From Trochalopteron elliotii (Eukaryota > Chordata > Aves > Passeriformes > Leiothrichidae), in NCBI GenBank assembly GCA_024734555.1, contig JANPWX010000557.1, forward strand, positions 871,142-935,141: DNA of 64,000 nt. The letters run 5' to 3'. The first letter of the stretch is position 1. Each line of letters starts with the position of its first letter. The notes below the pieces were generated by a model. The model did not search any database. It worked only from the letters and a program-made list of their open reading frames with translations, and was not told the DNA's origin. A program made the translations under genes and the position numbers. Below, one piece after another: positions 36,174 to 45,871 of this stretch.

Positions 36174-39100
36174 AGTGATAGAAGTCACAAAATTGTTATA
36201 CTCAAGGTAGACCCTGAAAAAATGAAGTTAGTATTTGAAGAGAACTGCAAGATAGGAAGTTTCCAGTGCTGCCAAGGAGGTTAAGTCCTCTCCAGTTTGG
36301 AATAAAACAAGCAGTTGTAATTAGTATCATGGTAACTACTTGTATGAATACCCAAAAAAAGATCTGGTTATTTGTACAGAATCTTTTAGATCTGGAAATT
36401 GGGTCAGAAATCAGAATATCTGGTCAAATCATCAAAATTCTGGTTACAGTGAAAATGTAAAGATTGTTTTGGAGGTCATAAACCATGTATATGACAATAT
36501 TCAGCTTCTTTCTAGCCCAAACCTCCATTAGACAATCCCCCTGTACCTTGTGTCATTCAGACTCCTCCTCAAAGACAGAGCCTACAGCTGAGTATATATT
36601 GCATTGTTTAAAGATCAAAATTTCATGGTCAGAGTGAGGAGCAGAATCGTGAAGGCTCCAGTAAGATGTTTTGGTAACAGCCTGCTGACACTTCTGAGTA
36701 CCAGGGAAATGTGATGTGTGAAAGAGAGACTGACAAAACCTGGGCTCACATCAGGTGCTGCTGTGGACTCCAAAGCTGTTGCTTTGAACTGCACTTTATA
36801 GGAAACCATCAGCTGATCCTGTCTGCAGAGAGTTGTGGTTTCTGAAACTATTGAGTGGTCTTTTAAGGCAGTCCCATACAGAGCCTCCATTACAACAGGT
36901 AATCAGAGTAAGAGCTTCTTCAGAGAGAAAAGGGGTGAGTTCCTTATGAAGTGCTTGGAAAAGATAATTTCAAACTGTCTTTGCAGGAAAAGGTGAAAAA
37001 GAAATAGCAGATTTTTATCCCTGATAATAAGTAATTCAGTAATGGAAACAATGCTGCATGTTCCAGCTACTTCTCAAAGAAACTGACCCCAGTCTAAAGT
37101 CTTCTGAAAGAGCCAGGCTGACCCTCAGAGGAAGTGTAAATTAAACAGCAGAATCATTACAGGGCATAGAAAATTGTGCAGTCCAACTAAGAAGGACTAC
37201 TATTGCTTTTTAGATGGGAAGACTTATTTAAATTCAATTAATCAGACCACCATCATGTACAATTAGAACTGTATCTCTCAGTGATTCTTCTGCTTTAAGA
37301 ACCACATGACCTTCAGGAACACAGAGCTTAGCAAATTACTACTGCTAAATTTTATATATTGAAAATTTGGTGGGTCACCTGTAGACGTGACTTTTGGGTG
37401 TGTTGAAATGGTGACACAGAAAGGCCAAAGGAAATATCCTTCCCCTTCTCCCTGCAGTGTTAAGCGCAGATTTGAAGTTGTTTGGGAACAGCATGGGAAC
37501 AGCTCTTGGTTTTGGTAAAACATCCCTCCCCCACTGTAAAAGCAGATTTTTCACATCAACTTCCCTGCAGGTTAAACATAATGGGTCAGGGCCAGCTGCT
37601 TGTACAGCCTCCTTTTAGTCTCCTCTAACATTGCTGAGATCACCTGTAAGTTGGCATAAATAATCAGGGAAAGCAGCAATGTTGGAAGCAGCTCAAGCTG
37701 AAAGTCAGACTGCAGTCTAAATGAACTCCACTGCAGTCTCAGGTGGGAACTCTGATAAAATGACAGCGTGGAATGACAGCTTAAGAGGAACCTGTGGGTG
37801 GGTAGGCATTAAACCTGTCCCAGACACACAGACTCATCACCTAAGTCACACAAGAAGAGGTTGGTGAAACAGCGCAAAATTATCTAATTGTATTAGGAAC
37901 AAGAACAAGTTATCTAATTCATGTGTTGTTCTGCCAGAAATCCAAATCAGAGCTCACAACACTGGAATTTTGGATATCTTAAGACGCAGAGCAAAGTGTC
38001 AGATAAACTCTCATCTTTATTCAGTATCAAAAGCAACTGGATTTTTTTGTGGCCATCACAGATTCAGTCCAAATGAAGAATGCAAAATTTGATGCTGCCT
38101 ATCTCCTAAAACCTTCTGTACCATAAACACCTGAGCAACAATATTTGGTGCTGAAACAGTCCCCCAGTCAGCTTCAGAGCTAGATGAAGCAAAATCAACA
38201 CCACTACTAAAGCAAAGTGAAGAGGAGCAGTGAGCCACTAGTTTTATCTTACAGTCAAGAAACTACCAATGTGTTTGAATTCTCTACACCTTAGCAATGC
38301 TCAGTATAGAAAAAATATAGAATAACAATACATAGTGCCACTGCTTACTGAAATAGCTAATGGTCCCTTCACAAGGCAGCTCTTGGCCTAGACTTGATTT
38401 CTTTTAGCATCTAAACAGTGCTGAGAAAACCACTAATTAATTCTTGAGCCCCTGCAAACAGCCACCTTCCTATGGTGAACCTTCTTTGTACGAGACAATG
38501 AATACAAAACTGTCATCAGGCTTTGTCTCCACAGGGGACAGCCTTGGTGAGTGTGATAAAACACTTGAAGTCTCTGGCCCTTCCTCTCACACAGTGCCCA
38601 GAGCAGCTGTTCCTGTAACAGTTCCTGAACATCCAGAGGGGTGGATTTTGCCTAAGCCACTGTGTGAATGGCAGGTTTTGCCTTCTTGTGAGCCACAGGA
38701 AGGCTGATCCTTCGCTGCCCTGGGCCATGCCTGTATCCTCTCTGCTGATGAGAATCAGGGACACACCTGCCTTGGAAGAGGCTCGCTTGGCATGCAGTGC
38801 AGCAAGGGATTTGCAGTTGGACTCACAGCTCTGTGGCTGCTTTTAAATGCCTCACAGGAGAAAAGGGAGGCATTGCAGTGGGGCTGGCAGGGTCCCCCAG
38901 CTCACATGCACCAAGCTCTGAATGCACTTGGACATGGGAAGGAGTGAGAAATATTGTCCTTTCACACTGATATACTAACTCAGACCCCAAGAACAGTTGT
39001 AATACTGGGATGTGCTCCTGTAGCAAATTTGTTTATGTTCATATGACCTCTCAGTAAACCTGTTTTGAAGGCTTTTGTGTGTCCCACTGCCATTTGTCCA

Positions 39101-42044
39101 GTAGCAGAACTTCTCTGCATCCATTGTACAGACATCTTTCTCTCTCAGTTCAGTGAAGGGTTCTCTGGTAGCCAGTAATCCCCTGGCCTTGCAGACCTTG
39201 GTCTAATGTGAAGAAGACACGTTTTAGTAGCTGCCTGGATATGTACCCCAGTGCACAACTGAACACAAAGAAGTCCAGCTTCTGAGATGACAGACAGACT
39301 CTGGGCAGTGGGTGGTGAGCTGCACACAGACACACGGAAGGATCACTGCTCCCCAGGGAGCCAGCATGAAAAACATCTGCCAAAGGAAACCCTCCTAACT
39401 TCCTGCCAGGGCATGAGAAGGAATGACACCATGACTGAGAGAGTGACAAGTGTGGAAGGACAAGTGTGGAATGCCTCACAACAGGGACTGATTTGTTGGT
39501 AATGCTCCAAAAACCCCTAATCCCCACAAGGAAGAGGAAGAACAAACAGCCTCCACCAAAGCTGTCACCTCCGTGGTGTCCAACACCCTTTCCATGTATT
39601 CATCAATCACAAAGCCACATCCCAGACACGCAGGCCAGTAACTCTGGGGTAACATACACATGGACATCATTTGGGTTCCCTAAGGGATATCTGTTCTACA
39701 GCTGTGGCTCCCATTCAGTGATAAACAAATTCCCTTAATCATGAGACTGTACCCTTTCTTCTCCAGAAAGATACAATGAACAGTTTACTTACCAGCAGTA
39801 AGGGCCCTGAACCTTCCTGACAGATTTATGTGAAATCTGTCCTTGAGACTTCAGTGGAACTGATTCCCATCTTTCACATCTATGTGACTATAATTTCCAA
39901 TTGGAAATTTCTCATTCTCTGTTTCTTTTTGTAGGATGGCCATCAGTGCTGTAGCTCAATGCCAACACTGAGTTCATGCCACCTCCTGCAGTCAATAAAT
40001 GCCTGAGGAGACAGAATAAATAGTTATTAAACGTAGTCTAGATTTGCTGTCATATTGTAACTAAGCACTGGAAATCAAATAAATATATCATAAGACAAGC
40101 AGTTAAAATGTCTATGGAAAAAACAGACTCAGGCAAAATGGCTTAATCTGCAGCATTAATGAGTAACAGATTGTTCCATCAATAGTATATGAGGAGCAGT
40201 ATGCAAGAAGGCAAAACTCCTCCAAGTTCCATGGCACTTGTATCATTGTAAAAGGCCCAGTTCTGGAGAATACTCAAGAACATGAGTAAGGTTAAGCATG
40301 TGTTTAAATCCCATTGATGCAGGGAGACAGAGATACAAGCTTAAAAGTTGGGGTTTTTTAATCAAGGCATTTTACTAAATTGAAGATTATTCTGTGCAAA
40401 AAGCTCAAAGTCAGAGCTGCAAGAGCACCTGGCAGGATGGGGCTGTCCAGCTCTGTGCTGATGGATATATGCAGCCCTTCTGCTGTCCCAGCTGTTAGGA
40501 AGAAGGAGTCATAGCTCTGTGTTTCTTTGACAACCTAAGAACCTTCCCTAAGATGCACTTCCTAAGCCAGCCTTTGTCTGTGCCACATATCTTTTTCCCT
40601 AATGTAATCCTCAGTATAAGGATCCAGCTTTGCCTGGAACCAAGTGTATGTCCTGATTGCCTGCCTGCATGGGGACAGCTCACAGAAATGCCCCAGCATG
40701 CTCACCCTGTGCTCCCTGCAGCACATGCACAGTTGCAGATGATCTGTAGCAGTTCCAGGATCCAAACAGGACCAGGGCCACACTTCATACATGGAATGAA
40801 AAACTAGATTCTTTCTCAAGGAGCTTGCTGACCTAATGAGTGCGGAGAGAAAGAGAACAGAGAAATAAACACAAGAAAGCTCAAGGTCTTGAAGGACAGA
40901 AAGAGAGTCTGAGAAAGGGGGGTAGTAAAAACAGATGGATAATATTTTGTCTGGTGAATACATGCACCTAAATCCCAGCAGAAACAATACAAGGATATGG
41001 ATTTGTGTGTGCAGCCCTGCCCACCAGAAAGGCCCATACCATATTAATTACGTCTGCCATGTCATTAGGTAGGTGCTGCAGAGCAAATAATGAAATTGCT
41101 TCACAAAAGCAGTAAAGACAACTGGCCAGCTCTTGCTGTGCTTAATTCAGATTGGCTCTGTGTTTCTCATCTATTATTATTCAGTTTCAACTTATTCCTT
41201 TATTTCTAGTGTCTGATCAGGCAAAGCAGAAGTAGTGTTCTCCTCCATACACATGCTATGATCTGTTCCTATTCCCTTAATAATGAGGGTCACTGTGGAC
41301 AGTGTTTAGGAAAGCAGCAAAAATCAGTGTGATGGGTACTGAATGGCCTGCTCTTCCATGAATGCTTTGCTGCCTAAAGCTTAAGAAGCCACATGGGCTG
41401 TTTAAAGAGAGGAGAAAATGTCATTAATTGGCAAAGCCTTTGGAGCCTAGGGCTTTCCTCCAGCTGTTACACTGAGGTGAAGCCTCTGTGGTGTTTGTAG
41501 ATACATGGAGCTCGTGTTTTTCCTTTGTAACAAACAAATTAGGTAAATATGCACAAATACAGGGGAAGGAAAGGATATCTCCACCATGCTAAGTGCAAAA
41601 AATCCTTAGTTTTGCCTCCCTGGCAAGACCAATTGTCTTGATGTTTAATCTTTATGTGACCTTTAATCAACTCGGTGGTGTTAAATCCCAGCTAGCTCAA
41701 TTCATAGGTGGGATTTCTGCAAAGACAATGGGTCTGCTTAAATGGGTTTGCTTCTATTCATACCATAGTCCCTCTTTAAATTCCTTGGGAAAAGAAGATT
41801 GAGTCTGCAGTCTAGAAGCAGAAGACAGTGATTTCATTTTAACTGCAACTAGAAATCATTGCAATGACCTTGGATGAATCAATGACTCTCTGGTGCCTGA
41901 TAGGGAGGAAGGAGCCTTGCCTACATGAAGGACCATAAGGCCTGGAGCCGGGTATTCTGACCAAGTCCCTTGACATTCTGGAGGGAAAGGTTTCAGAATA
42001 AAAAAAGGTCATGGTCCTTCCTCATCTGCAGCTCTGTGCAACTC
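36174..42044. other. Non-coding sequence, left flank of the provirus
   Basis: CpG-poor DNA with chance frames up to 141 codons that overlap on both strands. A splice-acceptor-like tract ending at 39,934 is followed by AATAAA at 39,994 and 40,015 (see findings). Around 40,285-40,330 a TAAGCATGTGTTTAAATCCC block faintly resembles an ancient amniote repeat. The last few hundred bases before 42,045 show no retroviral sequence, so the provirus has no intact 5' LTR here. Confidence 0.5.
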
Positions 42045-42050
42045 ACCCAG

Positions 42051-42062
42051 TGTGAGAAATGG
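42051..42062 (+). repeat. Putative 12-bp stub of the 5' LTR
   Basis: TGTGAGAAATGG here is identical to the first 12 bases of the 3' LTR at 45402. It lies just upstream of the point where pol similarity becomes recognisable. This is best explained by a deletion running from base 13 of the 5' LTR into pol. A chance 12-bp match exactly at this junction is unlikely. It is preceded by the proposed target duplication ACCCAG. Confidence 0.7.
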
Positions 42063-43076
42063 ATTACAATTACAACGAATTATAAATAATGAACTTGCCC
42101 CACTTCTTAACTTATTGAGAGACTATGACATCAAATCTCTTAGAACTTTAACATCTGAAGCTCAAAAGGCCCTTGAAAAAGTCACTGAAGCTCTTCAAAA
42201 AAGACAAGCACACCGTTGTGTTCCAGAAAAGCCCTGTTTTCTTGCAGTGTTAAGAGAAAAAATGCAACTTTGCGGTCTCATTTTTCAGTGGGACACTTCT
42301 GAAAAAAATCCTTCGTAAATCATAGAGTGGATTTTTCTTTCTTATAGGTCTCCGAAAACAATTTTTGCAACCACGGAGATGACAGCTCAAATTATAATTA
42401 GAACCAGAACAAGATTGCTGACTATGACAGGCCAAGACTTTGTCATTATCTATTTACCTGTGAAAAAAGATTACCTTGATTGGGCATTGCAAAATTCAGA
42501 AGACTTGCAAAATGCATTGTTAAATTATTCAGGTGTTTGTTCTATTCAGCATCCAGGCCACAAATTGTTGCAAGCAAAATTGAGTTTTAGAAAAAAACTC
42601 ATGCTAAGTGAAGAGCCTTTGAGTGCTGTAACTCTCTTCACTGATGGATCAGAGAAAACACATGAATCAGTAGTAGTATGGCAAAATCAAACAACCAAAA
42701 CATGGGAATCAGATATTCAAAGAGCAGAGAGCTCTCCTCAGATAGTTGAATTGGCCGCAGTAGTTAAGGCTTTTCAGCTCTTTTCAGGACCTTTTAATTT
42801 AATTACGGATTCAGCTTATGTTGCTGATATTGTTAAAAGAATAGAAAGATCAGTTTTCAAGGATGTTAACAATGATACCCTATATTGTTGGCTTTCATGT
42901 CTTTATACAATTTTGCAATACAAAACTAACCAGTATCTTGTCTCTCATATCAGGGCTCATTTCTCACTTCCAAGATTTATAGCAGAAGGAAATGCAAGAG
43001 CAGACGAACTGAAGATGGTTGTTTCAAACACTTTACCAAACATTTTTGAACAAGCAAAACTGAGTTATGCCTTTTC
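42063..43076 (+). pseudogene. pol: Retroviral pol: RT thumb/connection and RNase H
   Basis: In a functional retrovirus this region would end reverse transcriptase and degrade RNA in RNA-DNA hybrids. Recognisable similarity starts near 42,076 and stays in one frame to 43,076, interrupted only by TAA at 42316-42318. The thumb/connection part comes first (through about 42,600). The RNase H domain follows, with its four conserved acidic residues all present: Asp in TDGS (codon 42643), Glu in VELAAV (42748), Asp in TDSAY (42808) and Asp in NARADE (43003). The fingers/palm region with the polymerase YxDD motif is deleted, so no polymerase can be made. After the single stop, an open frame of 293 codons runs to 43260, but its last part beyond about 43,076 is out of frame with integrase. 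No host start signal or splice context is evident. The family call is from domain motifs and is betaretrovirus-like. Confidence 0.88.
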
Positions 43077-43892
43077 CATCAAAATGCACAAGCACTTGAG
43101 TGAATGTTTCACATTTCTAAAAGTCAAGCAAAAGCTGTTATTGGTGCTTGCCTGGACTGTCAGCTTGTACAAACTCCTGTTTCTACAGGAGCTGTCAACC
43201 CATGAAGGTTGCAACTTGGCAAACAGCTATCACCAAATACCCATCTTTTGGGAAATTTAAAAATATTAATGTGTTGGTTGGTAGACACTTTCTCAGGTGC
43301 AATTTTTACTTCTGTACACACAGGGGAAACAGCCAATCATGCTTGCCAACATTTTTTGCAAGCTTCTGCCTCATTGGGTGTACCCCAAAAAATAAAAACA
43401 GACAATAGCCCTGCATACACAGCTCAAAAATTGGCCGCATTTTTTATGGATTGAGGTGTTTGCCACACTTTTAGAATTCCTTATTCTCCCACAAGTCAAG
43501 CAATTATTGAAAGAACACATCACACTCTGAAACGCATTCTAAATCAACAGAAAGAAGGAGTGGCCCGAGCAATGCCTCAGATGAGGTTGAGCAAAGCTTT
43601 ATGTGTTTTTAATTTTTTGAACAGCTCATTTGCAGAACCCAATTCACCAATTTTTAACCATCTTTCAAATAACACACAGGGAAAATGGAAAGAAAATCCT
43701 CCAGTTTTAATTAGAAACCCTGAGACAAGACAAATTGAAGGACCATTTTTGCTAATAACCTGAGGCAAAAGGTATGTTTGTGTTTCCACAGGTGCAGGAC
43801 CCAAGTGGGTTCCAGTGAAGAACATGAAACCATATCACACAGAAAAGAGCTCTGACAATTCCATGAGCAGGGAAACGAGCTCGCAGATGTGA
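43006..43892 (+). pseudogene. pol (integrase region): Retroviral integrase remnant
   Basis: This corresponds to the enzyme that would join viral DNA to the host chromosome. The order is: an N-terminal zinc domain (HHCC) from about 43,065 to 43,160, the catalytic core to about 43,700, and a C-terminal part ending at 43,892. The reading shifts frame near 43,076, again between about 43,200 and 43,220, and near 43,281. Stops interrupt it at 43101, 43203, 43452 and 43761. The first zinc-ligand His appears changed to Tyr; the later His (43077) and the Cys pair (43149, 43158) remain. In the core, the WQT motif is followed by Ala (codon 43226) where the first catalytic Asp is expected. The second Asp (TDN, 43401) and the Glu (43509) remain, with the usual 35-residue spacing. 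The enzyme is therefore doubly dead, by frame and by catalytic residue. Confidence 0.88.
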
Positions 43893-45345
43893 ATTGCACA
43901 GAGAGATTACGACTCATGCCTGACGTCCCCTGCCCAGCCTGCAAAAACTGTGAACCTTGGGGTTTGTGTCAATGTTAAAACTGTGAAAATTGTTAGTATT
44001 GTAGAGTTCTTTTAGCAAGAGCGTGACATCCATTGTGTTAAAAAGAATCCCAAGATATCCAAATTTGTAAAATTGAGTGTAAACAGGACAGCTTAGTGCC
44101 TTATAATTGGCCAGTTCATGAACAAATTTGGGAAAATATAAAAGCAAAAAGTGCTAAAAGATTTGCTTGAAAATTGAAATGCATGAGAAAGCTTTTTGCC
44201 AAAAAGTAGCTGAACAAGAACAGGGAGTTAGATCAAATGATATATTGGCACTTGTTAGTTTTGCTTGCTCGCTTGTGCAATGCAGATATGCCTGTAGATC
44301 AACCATGAACAAACGTTTGGGTTACTTTAGCCAAGTCAGCAGGCTCACGTTCCATATGTTTGACCAATTTGAGCCCAAACCCTTTGCAACCTGTTTAGTC
44401 AGTGTGCCAACACCAGCCAAAGAGTGACCAATACCTAACTGTGACTATTATTGGTGTGCAGTTGCCAACGAGACAAATCCCATAACCAATTTGTATCACT
44501 GGGCCCTTGATCCTCTTAAAGCATCTTCTGAACCTCAAGAATTAGAAATTCTTGGTTCTTTGACAATAGAATTTTGTGCTGAGTTTTAGTATCAAGGAGA
44601 TTGGCAATTAAGAAACTCAAGTTTTTGGTGCAATTGTACTACCCCTGTGCCCCCTAAGGGTAAGACTGCTGATCTTAATAAGTTTCCACAGCAATTGCCA
44701 AAAGGATATTGGCTCATTTGTGGAAATAGAGCCTGACAGGGCATTCCCTCAAAAATTATAGGTGGCCCATGTAGCATCAGACTGCTCACTGTGATAGCAC
44801 CTAGTGTTAAAAAAGCCATCAAGAGACAACATAGAAGAAAAAGATTTGCCCATCATGATAAAGAAAACTGTAATAGCAAATTTAAACCCTAGGGCCCTAC
44901 AAAATGAGTTAAATCAGGTTTATTTGTACCTCAACTTGTCTCAGCAATAGCATTGAAACAATTAGACCGTTTGGGGTGTTGGCTGAGCAAAGAAGTCAGT
45001 GCTACTCCCATTGTAATTAGTGATATGATGACAGATGTTAGTGCTGTTAGACAGGTGATCTTACAAAACAGAGCCATCATCGATTATCTTTTACTGGCAC
45101 ATGGCCTAGTTGTGAGGAATTTGAAGGACTATGTTGTATGAATTTGTCTAACCATTTGTTCTTTCCACAAACAGCTTCAAAAATGGAGAGATTTAGCAAA
45201 TCAAATTAAAACAGATGGTAGATCATGGTTAGACGATGTGTTTGAAGAATAGAACTTTGCACCTTGGTTAAAGGAGCTTTGCAAAATAGGTTTATATATA
45301 TTAATTGTTATAGTAGCAGTGCCTTGTGTACTTCACTGTGTATAG
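43893..45345 (+). pseudogene. env: Retroviral envelope remnant (SU-TM)
   Basis: This is the relic of the surface/transmembrane glycoprotein gene. The SU part is poorly preserved. A Cys-rich tract lies at 43931-44002, and SU-like sequence follows in one frame from about 44,167, with stops at 44425, 44587 and 44734. A furin-like RRKR site is at 44833-44844. The TM part after it has stops at 44890 and 44905, then a hydrophobic stretch and a heptad region leading to LQNRAIIDYLLLAHG near 45,061-45,105. A C-x6-CC motif begins at 45111 but in a different frame from its surroundings; the original frame returns by 45,175. A stop at 45250 precedes a hydrophobic anchor (about 45,277-45,342), and another at 45343 ends the frame. 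CX6CC marks SU-TM pairs joined by a disulfide, as in gamma- and alpha-type envelopes. No product is possible in one piece. Confidence 0.85.
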
Positions 45346-45385
45346 CAAATGATGAATAAGACCATCAAAGAAGTTTTTACAGTTC

Positions 45386-45401
45386 AAGAAAGAGGGGGAG
45401 A
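45386..45401 (+). promoter_or_regulatory. Polypurine tract of the provirus
   Basis: AAGAAAGAGGGGGAGA, 16 purines, directly abuts the TG that opens the 3' LTR. In retroviruses this RNase H-resistant tract primes plus-strand DNA synthesis, and its position sets the LTR's left end. It supports calling 45402 as base 1 of the LTR. Confidence 0.85.
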
Positions 45402-45871
45402 TGTGAGAAATGGGTCTGTAGAGCATTCTCAAAACCTGACTGAAAGCTCATATAGTCTTGTACACCTGTATGCAAACTCTGAGAAAGGGTGTGCTTAGAA
45501 AGGCCATAGAATAGAGAAGACATTGTTGAGAGAGAAACTGGACTAGAAACAAGTTTCAAACTATGACCTTGCAAATAGACCAGATATTTTGGAGAAATAG
45601 AACTATGAAAGATTGTAGCAAGACCCATGTGGGGTATTTTAATAGATGATTGGCTTAGAAGCATTAGCAGCATTGTGTGGCAAAAGCTGATAGGGCAAAA
45701 AATACTTACAGTGTATTGTAATTAGGAAATAGTTTGGCTTCTGATTTTGATGGCATGAATTGTAACATCTGTACTGTCTTACCTTTCTCATGAGACTAAA
45801 AATGGAATAAAAGTCTTTAAAACACTTCTCAGGAGCCCTGTCACTGGGTCAGAAAAAGGGTTTTTCCAGCA
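45402..45871 (+). repeat. 3' LTR of the endogenous retrovirus
   Basis: A 470-bp LTR starts with TGTGAGAAATGG immediately after the polypurine tract and ends in CCAGCA, followed by ACCCAC, which nearly repeats the ACCCAG left of the provirus. It contains AATAAA at 45806-45811 about 60 bp before its end, fitting the polyadenylation signal; a nearby AT-rich stretch could also serve as a TATA element. The right end is inferred from the CA terminus and the target duplication, since no full 5' LTR exists for comparison. A CA 12 bp further on (45883) is the alternative. Confidence 0.8.
45806..45811 (+). terminator. LTR polyadenylation signal AATAAA
   Basis: A canonical AATAAA lies within the 3' LTR, about 60 bp from its 3' end and followed by GTC/T-containing sequence. 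It is positioned as expected for the retroviral R region and may still end transcripts crossing the element on the plus strand. Confidence 0.65.

Noticed and set aside
43284..43286. Asp in the VDTFSG motif taken at first as the first catalytic Asp of integrase
   Set aside because: The catalytic Asp belongs to the upstream WQxD position, which here encodes Ala (43226); VDTFSG is a later conserved motif.
43750..45260. Several stops in the provirus look like TGG changed to TGA or TAG, suggesting G-to-A editing
   Set aside because: Too few sites, no reference copy to polarise changes, and ordinary decay explains them equally well.
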